Shown here one piece after another: positions 9,079-17,874 of a DNA stretch of 64,000 nt. The DNA lies in assembly GCF_002368415.1 (NCBI RefSeq), contig NZ_AP018292.1, positions 1-64,000 on the forward strand. The letters run 5' to 3'. A program made the position numbers and the translations under genes. Source of the stretch: Calothrix sp. NIES-4105. GTDB lineage: Bacteria; Cyanobacteriota; Cyanobacteriia; Cyanobacteriales; Nostocaceae. Position 1 is the first letter of the stretch. Each line of letters begins with the position of its first letter. Under the pieces are notes generated by a model. That model had not been told where the DNA came from and ran no database searches. It saw only the letters and a program-made list of their open reading frames with translations.

Positions 9079-9387
9079 TAACAATTTATGGTTGGAATTT
9101 TTGCAGCTATAAGGAGTAAAACCTCATAGCAAAAATTTAAGAAGCCATCAAATAAAGTATGCAAATAGTTGCGGACTTTATTACGAATTAACTTTGAATT
9201 ATAGGCGCCTTCATATAGGGTGCCTTCCAATATCTATAGAAAAGCTGAATTTATTGTGTGTTACTAGGTGCCATATTCTACCAAAACAGATGAACTGATA
9301 GCTGTAAGTTGTAGCGCACGCTTTATGCTTCTTAATATATAAATACCAGTAATAATGTAAATTTAATAACGTATAGGAATCAGGAAA
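9079..9387. other. Intergenic, no gene seen
   Basis: AT-rich spacer with GGCGCC at 9205 and the one-step variants GGTGCC at 9222 and 9269. It resembles the spacers before CHAT copies 2 and 3 near its right end (GTAGCGCACGC, AATAACGTATA). Confidence 0.45.
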
Positions 9388-9410
9388 TCTATATACTCAA
9401 GGTGTATAGA
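9388..9410 (+). promoter_or_regulatory. Conserved palindromic promoter/operator element, copy C
   Basis: The best preserved copy: left arm TCTATATAC and right arm GTGTATAGA around TCAAG. These arms pair with one mismatch. It now stands before only a fragment of a CHAT gene. Confidence 0.6.
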
Positions 9411-9429
9411 GCAAGCTTGCAAATACCAA

Positions 9430-9865
9430 CAGGCGAACGTTGGGCAGTAAGTGTTTAAGATGTTTATGAAGCTTTGTTAGATTACAAACCGCAAATTGTA
9501 CATTTTTCAGGTCACGGCGTCGGAGACGACGGTTTAATCCTAGAAAACGAAACCGGAAACTTACAGTTAGTAGATACACCCGCACTAGCCCAACTATTCA
9601 AGTTATTCTCTAGTGTAGAATGCCGGAGTCCGATGGCGCCTGCTACTAGTCACGCTCAAGCAACAGCTATTGTTGAGTATGTTCCTTATGTGGTTGGGAT
9701 GAACAAAGAAATAGGTGATCACGCCGCAATTAAAGAAAGCTACGGGGTTTTATAATGCTTTAGGCGCCTCTTAATCTGTAGAGTTTGCTTATAAGCTTGG
9801 GTGTAATGTTATACAGTTAGAGGGGATACCAGAACATATGGCACCTGTACTACTGAAGAATATAG
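9430..9865 (+). pseudogene. CHAT gene relic, copy 4
   Basis: The leader element is joined directly to the middle of a CHAT domain (GERWAVSV, then a stop, then DVYEALLDYKPQ), so everything before it is deleted. HFSGHG is retained, but the catalytic block is replaced. The usual codons for ECIILNACYS now read ECRSPMAPATSH because of a patch, CCGGAGTCCGATGGCGCC, so the Cys is lost. A further shift follows AAIK, and the tail carries a TAA in GGCGCCTCTTAATC where intact copies have GGCGCCGGAGAATC. The end, VIQLEGIPEHMAPVLLK, is still readable near 9810-9860. Confidence 0.85.
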
Positions 9866-10062
9866 ATAGGCACCGCTCACTCTCATCAAAGAATACGACA
9901 GGCGCCACTATAATTAATTACTTATTCTTGTAAGGATGAAAAGCGTCGTCCAAATTGCACACCCCTGGTTGTGGTTTTTTTTTAAGGACGGAGCCTAACT
10001 TAATTCAAAATAGCGTTTCTTCAACTGTAAACTGCGTTTTATGTCCCTTTAAGAAACAGGTG

Positions 10063-10200
10063 ATGGCGCCTAAATAGTTATTGATTCAAACTTTCCAGAC
10101 AGCTAATTCATGGGAAGAAATCAGCAAAGCACTAAAAAGTCATGAAGAATACAAGCAGGCGCTGCGACTAGCCAAACTGTCATCAGCCACCATCCAATAG
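10063..10200 (+). pseudogene. Relic of the ~435-aa cassette protein
   Basis: Reads LIQTFQTANSWEEISKAL, KSHEEYKQ and then departs to a stop at 10200. This matches the start of the conserved C-terminal part of the proteins at 3396 and 12620 (LIQTLQTANSWEEISKVL). It follows CHAT relic copy 4, so a third cassette once existed here. Confidence 0.75.
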
Positions 10201-10393
10201 CTAAAATCTTTATACAGTGATGATTTCAAAAATAATTTGATGGCGGGAGCGTGACAAATTGGCTATGTCTATTAGGGCGAGCGCGAAAAACTTGACAACG
10301 CTTCTTTCCACCTTTATTTATTAAAGGTATCGAGACGAGCATAAACTTCAGTAATAGAGCAACACAGAATAATCGATTATGCCGAAATCTTGA

Positions 10394-11281
10394 CTACCAC
10401 TCTTCTAGTCCAACGGTATAGGCAACCAAGTAGATACAAGCTTCACTAGAACTCGTGACGGTTGCTACATGAGTACCTTCCTGAGTATTTTGTTCAATTG
10501 CAAAAGTACCAAGATGATCGTCACCAGAACCGTAATCGTATTCCCAGAGGCTGATATCTAGAGGCTGATTCAGTGGAAAACGCAATCCATCAAACCGAAC
10601 AATTTGACCCGGTAAAATTTCATAGTATTTGTTAGGTTGAGGCCAAAACCGCTTCTGTACCCCAGGTTGATTAGTAAAGGTTAGGTAAAGCTGATCTGGG
10701 TAATTTCCTGCCTTACTAATTTCCTCAACCAAGCCGGGAATCTTTTCCAGAACTGCTGCACCTGCGTTCAGTGCTTGTCCTACCAGTTGAGTTCTAGGGT
10801 CGGGAGTGCTACCCAATACAGTTCCTGCTGCGCTTGCAACGCTAGAAGACAAACCAGCAGCCTGACTGACAAGGTTAGAATTGACGCTACCTGACATAGC
10901 GATACACTTTGCAGAATGCAGCCTTACAGTCTTGACCTTGGTTTCCATGTACTCATAGTTCAACTCATAATCGTTCCCTTCTTCTGGATTTTTAAACCTA
11001 ACCGCTCCAGTACCTGAACTCGACGCACTAAAAGTGTAACCACCCATGTAATCATCAGCCGAAGCTTTGTCATATTCCCATAACTCAACTTTCAACTCAT
11101 TATTAAACGAAAACTTGAGGTTTGGATATGCTTCATCTCCGATACGCATGTCATAGTCACCGCCATAAGGCCAGCGACCAACTTGCTGCCCATCCACAAA
11201 AATTTTTGCATATACATCATCAGCACCACCGCCACTTGTTGTCTTCCAGCACTTCAGCTTGCCTAAAAAAATATTAGCCAT
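10394..11281 (-). CDS. Two-domain C2-like protein, function unknown
   Basis: A 295-aa protein starting at ATG 11281 (MANIFLGKLKCWKT), supported by AAAAAGGA 8 nt upstream; a longer frame to 11353 lacks such a site. Two similar domains flank a central small-residue-rich region. Each ends in a WEYD acidic loop: LWEYDKASADDYMGGYTF near residue 70 and LWEYDYGSGDDHLGTF near 265. These resemble calcium-binding loops of C2-type beta sandwiches. The middle (VSQAAGLSSSVASAAGTVLG) could be amphipathic or membrane active. It lies on the opposite strand between CHAT relics. It might be a CHAT substrate or effector, but nothing in the sequence proves it. Confidence 0.6.
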   Translation of the reverse strand: MANIFLGKLKCWKTTSGGGADDVYAKIFVDGQQVGRWPYGGDYDMRIGDEAYPNLKFSFNNELKVELWEYDKASADDYMGGYTFSASSSGTGAVRFKNPEEGNDYELNYEYMETKVKTVRLHSAKCIAMSGSVNSNLVSQAAGLSSSVASAAGTVLGSTPDPRTQLVGQALNAGAAVLEKIPGLVEEISKAGNYPDQLYLTFTNQPGVQKRFWPQPNKYYEILPGQIVRFDGLRFPLNQPLDISLWEYDYGSGDDHLGTFAIEQNTQEGTHVATVTSSSEACIYLVAYTVGLEEW

Positions 11282-11566
11282 TGAATTATCCTTTTTAACT
11301 GTTGCAATCGATGAGACGTTTTCCATCATAATGAGAACGCTTTGCACTCTCATTGGAAACCGAATGTGTATATGTGTGTTTTATTACATTTTTTTGAGAG
11401 TGTCAATGTATATTCTGAACTACGTGTCCGCTTACATACGTAGTTTTTTTCAGGCAGGCGCCTATAAATATTGAAGCTATTAATACAAAATTATGCATAG
11501 TACATAAATTCTGTTTATTTACTAGTTCAATAGTGAACAGGTACAGTGAAAGTTAGTTATTAAAAA

Positions 11567-11883
11567 ACGAAACTGGAAACTTACAGCTAGTTAATACAAA
11601 AGCACTAGCTAATCTATTCAAGTTATTTTCTGGTATTGAATGCCGGAGTCCGAGGGCGCCTGCTATTCCGAAGCTCAAACAACAGCTATTGTTGAGTATG
11701 TACAGGCGCGTGGTGGGAATAAATAAAGAAATAGGTGATATAGTAGCGATTAAGTTTGCTACAGGTTTTTATAATGCGGTAGGCGCCTCTTAATCTGTAG
11801 AATTTGCTTACAAACTTGGATGTAATGTTATACAGTTAGAGGGGATACCAGAACATTTGGCGCCTGTCCTGCTCAAGAAATAG
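11567..11883 (+). pseudogene. CHAT gene relic, copy 5
   Basis: Only the C-terminal half survives, from NETGNLQLVNTKALANLF onward. It carries three lesions: the CCGGAGTCCGAGGGCGCC patch at the catalytic Cys (shared with copy 4), the ACAGGCGCGTGG shift (shared with copies 3 and 7) and the GGCGCCTCTTAATC stop (shared with copies 4 and 7). The tail NVIQLEGIPEHLAP is intact to the TAG at 11881. Confidence 0.85.
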
Positions 11884-11958
11884 AGAGGCGCCCGTAAAAT
11901 CCAACTATTTTGATACGAGTATGTAACGGCGCCAAGTCAAGCATTTACTAGTACGTTT

Positions 11959-12366
11959 TTATACGGCTTTTTCAACCACTAAATATACAACCTGGAAGTT
12001 ACTTTCATTACTCGATTTTCGCCCTTGCTTGCCTTCAAAGCTTTCAGAAGAAGTAGTATTTTCTTTGGATGCTACAGGGGTATAATCGTCACCGTCATAG
12101 GTGTAATCAAATAAATCAGCAGGGGTAATGATTCGATTGTCACCACGCTTGCGGTATGCCCTTGATAGACCGTTACAGAGATTGTTAAGGACTCTACCGC
12201 TTATTTGTTCTATCTCATCAACATTTTTGAGCTTTGAAATCGAAGTTGCGTGAACTCCCGAAAGCTCTGATAGCTCTCGATTCGTTATTTTTTTCTCAGC
12301 CATTATTACTCTTAATCGCCAACGAATCATGTTTCGTGTGTTTTCCTTTTTTGCGTTCACCTTCAT
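11959..12366 (-). CDS. XRE/Cro-type transcriptional regulator
   Basis: A 135-aa protein with an HTH of the small XRE type: MIRWRLRVIMAEKKITNRELSELSGVH, then TSISKLKN as recognition helix and LNNLCNGLS. ITPADLFDYT is a common end of such domains. A hydrophilic tail follows. It is divergent from the ~435-aa gene at 12620, with the inverted repeat at 12469-12486 and the stem-loop at 12501-12544 in the shared region. It is therefore likely to control that gene and itself. It is not closely related to the HTH protein at 2958, although it occupies a comparable place in the cassette. Confidence 0.8.
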   Translation of the reverse strand: MKVNAKKENTRNMIRWRLRVIMAEKKITNRELSELSGVHATSISKLKNVDEIEQISGRVLNNLCNGLSRAYRKRGDNRIITPADLFDYTYDGDDYTPVASKENTTSSESFEGKQGRKSSNESNFQVVYLVVEKAV

Positions 12367-12468
12367 AGTTTCCTCCAGAAATGCATTTATAGCCAGCTCG
12401 ACCTGTTGAGCTTCTCTATACCAACTAATGTAGCGAGCCTAATTTAATTATAGATTAAACGATTAGGA

Positions 12469-12488
12469 TATAGCTAGTATGCTATACT
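12469..12488 (+). promoter_or_regulatory. Candidate operator/promoter of the cassette
   Basis: TATAGC-TAGTAT-GCTATA is an 18-bp inverted repeat in the divergent region between the XRE gene and the ~435-aa gene. A -10-like TATACT overlaps its right arm at 12483-12488. Position and form fit autoregulation by the adjacent XRE protein. Confidence 0.5.
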
Positions 12489-12500
12489 AAAAGACATAAT

Positions 12501-12544
12501 GAAAGCGGTCGTGTTTTCCGGCAAGAAAGTTTTCGACCGCTTTC
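12501..12544 (+). promoter_or_regulatory. Leader stem-loop with conserved loop, copy 2
   Basis: A perfect 11-bp stem GAAAGCGGTCG (12501-12511) with CGACCGCTTTC (12534-12544). The loop contains TCCGGCAAGA (12517-12526). Compared with copy 1 at 3332, the stem differs at both sides so that pairing is kept (GGCTGCAC/GTGCAGCC against GGTCG/CGACC). It starts ~13 nt after the candidate -10 box, so it would form at the 5' end of the transcript, 75 nt before the ATG. Confidence 0.7.
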
Positions 12545-12619
12545 AATTCAAACCTTGGTATCAAGTCTTACTTATATACCAAGAATAGCTACTGAAACAT
12601 AGTATCTATCTCGACCTCT

Positions 12620-13918
12620 ATGATTACACAGTTCCAAGGGTTTAGCACTACCAGTTTAGATGAACTAGTGATATCTCCATCGCAGTTCAACGACTTTATG
12701 ACCGATGCAGACAGTGTTTCGCATCCAATCGGCGCCCTATACACATCTACAGTGCGTATATTACGTCATGCGTTTTGGTTAGCGAAGCAAAAAGAAACGT
12801 TGACCAAACAAGAATATAAAGAATTATTAAGTAAGTTTAACTGGGAGGGTGAAGAGAAGGCTTATCTCAAAATAGACCAAGCTTTTAACATCTTTGCTCC
12901 ATACCAATTGGCGCAAGTAGAACCGCGCACAATCTTTCAAATAGCTCTAAACCAGAAAAAGTACCAGTCTGTAATCGCCCAGATGCAGACCTTGCCTCAA
13001 ATTACCCAGGATGCGGTTCGCTCCCTGATGAAAAAATGCCACAAACAGAGAGCGAAAAAGGAAGAAGGGACACCTACGATTTGGAGAATGATGCCAGATA
13101 ATAAACGCGCGTGTCAAATTGGCCCAATTTATAACCAATCGGTTGGTGTAATACTTGCTCACATGATGGAACAGGAAGGTAGAACTGCTCAAGCCATTGT
13201 TGAGGAAGCATTGATGGCTCGTTATGAATCCAAATATAGGTTTGTCGAAGATGTTGTATCAGACGACGTTACGTGTGTGGTAGAAACAATTCAAACTGAG
13301 GCGCCTGTTTATGAAGACGTAGAAACGGCGCCTGACTTTGAGCAATCTAAAGTAACAGCATATGAAACCTCTTGGGATAAAGACCCAGTGACTGTAGAAA
13401 CACAAAACACTGACTATAACCTTTGGTATGACGAAGAACCAGAAAATCAAGATGCTTGGAGTTTCGAGCCGGAGGAGAAGGATGATTTTATTGAAGACTA
13501 CGAATTGTTAACAGGAGTAAACATTCAGTCTGAAATTTTGGCGCCTGTTGAAAAACTGATTCAAACATTTCAAACAGCTAGCGAGTGGCAAGAAATTAGC
13601 GAAGTGCTTAAAACCCATGAAGACTATAAACAAGAAGCTTGGGATGCTTTAACACCAACAGAACGCAAGAGGGTTATAGAACTGACACCTCCTACCATCA
13701 CAAAGCTCAATCATGCTAAACGTGAAGGGTTGATTATGGATTGGAGGGAATCAAGACCCGGAGTGTATCAAGTCAAATATAACGGTTGCTTGTTCTGGGA
13801 AATAGTTTTTGAATATAGGGTAGAACAATTTTTCGCACAACTATATAGTCAATCACACGCGCAAGTAAGCGTAAGCGCTTTCATTAATACGAGTTCAAAC
13901 AATTATTGTAGGGAATAG
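12620..13918 (+). CDS. Unrecognised ~435-aa cassette protein, copy 2
   Basis: A 432-aa paralog of the protein at 3396, with the same three parts. The conserved N-terminal ~220 aa include FSTTSLDELVISPSQF, YTSTVRIL, FWLAKQKETL, NWEGEEKAYLKI, RACQIGPIYNQ and EGRTAQAI. The middle is acidic and variable, keeping QDAWSFEPEEKDDFIEDYE. The conserved C-terminal part has LIQTFQTASEWQEIS, YKQEAWDALTPTERKRV, TPPTI, LNHAKREGLI and YNGC. The extreme C-terminus differs (SVSAFINTSSNNY). It is followed, after a spacer also conserved with copy 1, by the complete CHAT gene. The differences between copies are spread along the gene, so the duplication is not recent and both are probably under selection. Confidence 0.85.
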   Translation: MITQFQGFSTTSLDELVISPSQFNDFMTDADSVSHPIGALYTSTVRILRHAFWLAKQKETLTKQEYKELLSKFNWEGEEKAYLKIDQAFNIFAPYQLAQVEPRTIFQIALNQKKYQSVIAQMQTLPQITQDAVRSLMKKCHKQRAKKEEGTPTIWRMMPDNKRACQIGPIYNQSVGVILAHMMEQEGRTAQAIVEEALMARYESKYRFVEDVVSDDVTCVVETIQTEAPVYEDVETAPDFEQSKVTAYETSWDKDPVTVETQNTDYNLWYDEEPENQDAWSFEPEEKDDFIEDYELLTGVNIQSEILAPVEKLIQTFQTASEWQEISEVLKTHEDYKQEAWDALTPTERKRVIELTPPTITKLNHAKREGLIMDWRESRPGVYQVKYNGCLFWEIVFEYRVEQFFAQLYSQSHAQVSVSAFINTSSNNYCRE

Positions 13919-14163
13919 AAATTTACATTAGTTGGTGCTGTGTGGCGCCTGCTTTTGTTGCACGCGCTTCTCCCTTTCTAGATTAAAAACTTGCACGCCT
14001 TATGGATGTCAAAAACAATCAAGTACTATCGAACTATTACTTATTGCGGCGCCTGTGACTTGTAGCGCGTTCGATATTCTTATCTTGTTGCTCGGATATA
14101 ACGGCGCCGCAATAAGTGATGCCAATCAAATAAAAAAATCTTTATTGCTGAAAAAAACCGGAA

Positions 14164-14186
14164 TCTATATACTGAAGCTGTATATA
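14164..14186 (+). promoter_or_regulatory. Conserved palindromic promoter/operator element, copy D
   Basis: TCTATATACTGAAGC followed by TGTATATA, ending 33 nt before the ATG at 14220. This spacing is almost the same as for copies A and B, which supports a fixed role in transcription of the CHAT genes. Confidence 0.6.
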
Positions 14187-14219
14187 AATTAAGTGTAAAC
14201 ACTTAGATGCACGCTCACT

Positions 14220-16442
14220 ATGCCCCAAGACTTCTCCGGTCAAAATCTCCGAGGGCGCTCTTTCAAAGGTCAGAACCTGGAAAGGGCAAATTTTAGCTGT
14301 GCGGATATTAGAGGGGCAAATTTTACAGGAGCTAATTTAATTGGTGCCAATTTTAGTAGAGCCGAAGCTGGATTACAGAAGCGCTCTTACATAGTGCATT
14401 GCTCCGCTTTGTTGCTGTTAACGGTAGTATTTGGATTATTGTCAGCTTTTAGTGGCGCTTTAACATCACTAATATTTAGCTCAATTCTAGGATTACAAGT
14501 AATTGGTTGGCTTAATTTGATTATAAACATAGCTGTAATTGTAATCATAATTCGTCATGGGATTAATATAAACTTCGCCGTTGCCGTCGCCACAGCCTTT
14601 GCCTTTACCCTTGCCTTTGCCTTCACCCTTGCCTTCGCTGTTGCCTTCATCCTTGCCACCTTCTCCAACTCTGATACCAACGGGATAGACACCGACGTAT
14701 TTGGAATCTTACCCACAGCTGTCGCCGGAGCCGTCATATTTGTTTCACTAAGTATTTACATTGTGCGCCAAGCAATGAAGCGTGACGAAAAATACTTCTT
14801 GGTTCGCAGTGCAGCCATAGCGTTTGCATCTTATGGTGGCACAAGTTTCAGGAATGCTAACCTGACAAGTGCAAACTTTTCCCAAGCAACTCTAGCTCAT
14901 ACTGATTTCAGAGGCGCCAATCTAACCGATACCTGTTTTCAAAACGCAAAGAAATTAGATTGCGCTCGCCCTGGTTCAACTTACCTTGAGAAATTAAAAG
15001 TCGTAAAAGTCTTAACTACTAGACTTGGACAAAATTTGAATTTTGACCGTCAAGACCTGCGAGGTGTTAACTTTCAAGGAGCATATTTAGAAGATGCTAG
15101 TTTTGTTGGTGCCGATTTAAGCAATGCTAATTTACAAGATGTCAATTTATCACGAGCCAAACTAGTACAAACACAATTAGACAACACTAATTTTACAGGC
15201 GCCACTCTCACTGGAGCATACATAGAGGATTGGAACATCACAAGTAGCACTAACTTTACAGGAGTGCGATGTGAGTATGTTCACATGCGCCTGCCAACCA
15301 AGGACAATCCAGACCCTCATCGCAAACCAGATAATAGAGAGGAAGTTTTTGGAGACGGTGAGTTTGGTGATTTTATTCAACCTATTTTTGACACCCTCGA
15401 CCTCTACCATAGCCAAGGTGTTGATCCGCGCGCGATAGCAATATCATTCAAGCAGCTAGCAGAAAACAATCCAGATGCTGAATTAGAAATTGTCGCGATG
15501 GAAAAACGGGGAAATGGTAACTTTTTACTACGTGCCAAAACGGCGCCGGATGCTAATAAATCAGTACTAAGTGCTGAATATTTTGATACTTATAATCAAA
15601 TCAAAGCTTTACCAGAACAAGATATTAAATTACTGCTAGCAGAAAAAGATAATCAAATAAATAGATTAGAAAATATGGTAATGACGGCATTAGAACGCCC
15701 TAGTTTTTATGCTCAAACTTATAATAATCAAGGTGATACGATGCCAGAATCAAAAAAAGTTTTTAACTTTGACCAAAAAGGCGCCGACTTTAGTGGTGGA
15801 TTCGTCAATGCCGACACAGTTAATACTCATAATATAGGCGCCAATATTACTAACAACTCTCAAGAACAACAACCAGAAACTAAAACAGGCGCCAAAACAA
15901 TCTTAATTTTAGCAGCGAATCCCAGAGGTACATCAAGCTTGAGACTAGATGAAGAAGTAAGAGAAATCGAAGACGGGTTACAACGAGCCAAAAAACGCGA
16001 ACTATTTAATTTAAAGCAACGTTGGGCAGTACGTGTACAAGATGTCTACCAAGCGTTGTTAGATTACAAACCACAGATAGTACATTTTTCAGGACACGGC
16101 GCCGGGGAAGATGGTTTAATCCTAGAAGACGAAACCGGAAATTTACAGTTAGTAAATACCGAAGCACTAGCCCAACTATTTAAGTTGTTCTCTGGTATCG
16201 AATGTATCATCCTCAATGCCTGCTACTCCGAAGCTCAAGCGACAGCTATTGTAAAATATGTTCCTTATGTGGTAGGGATGAATAAAGCTATTGGTGATAG
16301 AGCAGCGATTAAATTTGCTACAGGGTTTTATAATGCGATTGGCGCCGGGAAATCTATAGAGTTCGCTTACGAGCTTGGGTGTAATGTTATACAGTTAGAG
16401 GGGATACTAGAACATATGGCGCCTGTTTTGCTGAAGAAATAG
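14220..16442 (+). CDS. Full-length membrane pentapeptide-repeat/CHAT protease
   Basis: The complete 740-aa member of the family. Order: N-terminal pentapeptides (residues 5-50, FSGQNLRGRSFKGQNLERANF); about four hydrophobic segments (58-185) including an alternating AFAFTLAF tract; a second pentapeptide block (about 205-350); a linker (NREEVFGDGEFGDF, then LDLYHSQGVDPRAIAISF); a short beta-like NADTVN stretch; and CHAT (about 555-740). The dyad is His626 in HFSGHG and Cys668 in LNACYS. CHAT enzymes are caspase-like proteases, often switched on by a sensor. Here the pentapeptide helix and membrane anchor are the likely sensor or scaffold. It follows the ~435-aa gene after a conserved spacer and element D. 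It is the reference for the six other related copies. Confidence 0.9.
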   Translation: MPQDFSGQNLRGRSFKGQNLERANFSCADIRGANFTGANLIGANFSRAEAGLQKRSYIVHCSALLLLTVVFGLLSAFSGALTSLIFSSILGLQVIGWLNLIINIAVIVIIIRHGININFAVAVATAFAFTLAFAFTLAFAVAFILATFSNSDTNGIDTDVFGILPTAVAGAVIFVSLSIYIVRQAMKRDEKYFLVRSAAIAFASYGGTSFRNANLTSANFSQATLAHTDFRGANLTDTCFQNAKKLDCARPGSTYLEKLKVVKVLTTRLGQNLNFDRQDLRGVNFQGAYLEDASFVGADLSNANLQDVNLSRAKLVQTQLDNTNFTGATLTGAYIEDWNITSSTNFTGVRCEYVHMRLPTKDNPDPHRKPDNREEVFGDGEFGDFIQPIFDTLDLYHSQGVDPRAIAISFKQLAENNPDAELEIVAMEKRGNGNFLLRAKTAPDANKSVLSAEYFDTYNQIKALPEQDIKLLLAEKDNQINRLENMVMTALERPSFYAQTYNNQGDTMPESKKVFNFDQKGADFSGGFVNADTVNTHNIGANITNNSQEQQPETKTGAKTILILAANPRGTSSLRLDEEVREIEDGLQRAKKRELFNLKQRWAVRVQDVYQALLDYKPQIVHFSGHGAGEDGLILEDETGNLQLVNTEALAQLFKLFSGIECIILNACYSEAQATAIVKYVPYVVGMNKAIGDRAAIKFATGFYNAIGAGKSIEFAYELGCNVIQLEGILEHMAPVLLKK

Positions 16443-16519
16443 AGAGGCGCCCAATACTTACTAAGGCATTTGATTTGATTTGATTAAGGTGCCTATAATT
16501 TGTAGCACGCTTGATAAAT

Positions 16520-17470
16520 CTAAAGTTCTTTGAGAAAACCAAGCAATGCCTCATTTACTTCTTGGGGATACTCTGCGCTCACCCAGTGACCAGCACCAGG
16601 AACAATAATCTGTCCTTTCAAGTTGGGAACCGTCTGTGTTATTAAGTCAAGGTTCATCCCTGGAAACTTCAACACTGGGTCTTTTTCACCTGCAATAAAC
16701 AATGCTGGTTGCGATATCTTTTTACCTTCCAACTGGGGAGTAATTTCCATGTTGCGATCCATATTGCGATACCAGTTCAAGTTGCCACGGAAGCCGCTAA
16801 GAGTAAACTGTTCCACGTAGTAGTCTAAATCCTCTTCCGTCATCCCCTTGGGTAGCTGTTCGGGGTCTTTATGTCCGTCAAGAAAACCAGAAGTTGATGG
16901 TTTTGGCTTAAACGGGATTCCTTCGGGAGCAGAAGCGCTAATACTATAGTAAATTATACGCAACGAACGGCGGATATCTGTTTCAAATTCGGCTTCGGCA
17001 ACTCCTGGTTGTTGAAAGTACACTATGTACCAGAAGTTATCTCCAAAATTCTCTTGCTTAGTTAATGCTCCAATTGGGTAACGCGAGTAAGGAACACTCA
17101 TTCCCACAACAGCTTTAACCCGTTCCTCATATAGCAGTGCTGTATTCCAAGCTACAGGAGCGCCCCAGTCATGTCCCACGACAATGAAAGTTTCGTGACC
17201 AAGAGCATCAGCAATTCCTACAACATCTTTTGTCAAATGGAGTATGTCATAAGCTTCAATTTCCTCTGGAGCATCGCTACCGTCATATCCTCGTTGATTA
17301 GGAACGGCTACTTGAAAGCCTGCTTCTACAAGCGGGTCTATCTGATGGCGCCATAGATACCAGCACTGAGGCCATCCATGAAGCAGGATAACCAAAGCTC
17401 CCTCACCCTCAACAACTGTATTTAGATGAACCCCATTTGTTTCTATTGAGCGAAAGTTACGTTTCTTCAT
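16520..17470 (-). CDS. Alpha/beta hydrolase, epoxide-hydrolase type
   Basis: A 316-aa protein with all landmarks of soluble epoxide hydrolases: oxyanion motif HGWP (31-34), nucleophile Asp101 in GHDWG, acid in GEKDPV (about 264) and base His295 in GAGHW. Cap-domain tyrosines (NWYRN and SRYP region) would polarise the epoxide. Family members open epoxides to diols in the cytoplasm; some are haloalkane or haloacetate dehalogenases, but the HGWP and cap tyrosines favour epoxide hydrolase. It stands alone, convergent with the CHAT gene to the left, with no pathway neighbour. Confidence 0.8.
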   Translation of the reverse strand: MKKRNFRSIETNGVHLNTVVEGEGALVILLHGWPQCWYLWRHQIDPLVEAGFQVAVPNQRGYDGSDAPEEIEAYDILHLTKDVVGIADALGHETFIVVGHDWGAPVAWNTALLYEERVKAVVGMSVPYSRYPIGALTKQENFGDNFWYIVYFQQPGVAEAEFETDIRRSLRIIYYSISASAPEGIPFKPKPSTSGFLDGHKDPEQLPKGMTEEDLDYYVEQFTLSGFRGNLNWYRNMDRNMEITPQLEGKKISQPALFIAGEKDPVLKFPGMNLDLITQTVPNLKGQIIVPGAGHWVSAEYPQEVNEALLGFLKEL

Positions 17471-17874
17471 AAGGTTACATGAATAGTGCGGGAAACGAGT
17501 GTGTCTTTAAACCGGAGTCGTTGGTATTGAATACTCTTCTATTTAGCTGCTAACAGCATAATCCAATCGGCGCCTCTCTTTCTTTCGATTTTGCTTATAA
17601 ACATAAACACCATGCCAGAGCCAACCAAAACAAAGAAGGATTCTAAAACGTCAATAAAAATAAAGGCTCTAAGTAACTACGAACGCGATAAAGCATGGTA
17701 ATTTTTATTTATTAACTATTGCCAGACACTCAATTTAAACCCGTGCATTCAAAGCTAAACTGTTTGCTCCTAAAGCGCAATAATATCCGAGTCGGTCAGG
17801 CTTTTGTAACTACGCGAACAAATTGAGTCAACTTGAGTGCCTTATAATTTTTGCTTTATGTTTACATAAAAGGG
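17471..17874. other. Intergenic with a possible 29-codon frame
   Basis: An ATG at 17612 opens MPEPTKTKKDSKTSIKIK and ends after NYERDKAW at about 17700. It is lysine-rich and lacks a clear ribosome site; it may be the start of a truncated gene. Nothing else supportable is seen. Confidence 0.3.

Noticed and set aside
13932-14192. 86-codon open frame between the ~435-aa gene and CHAT
   Set aside because: The same spacer in the paralogous cassette (4716-5048) has no matching frame, while non-coding blocks and the promoter element are what is conserved.
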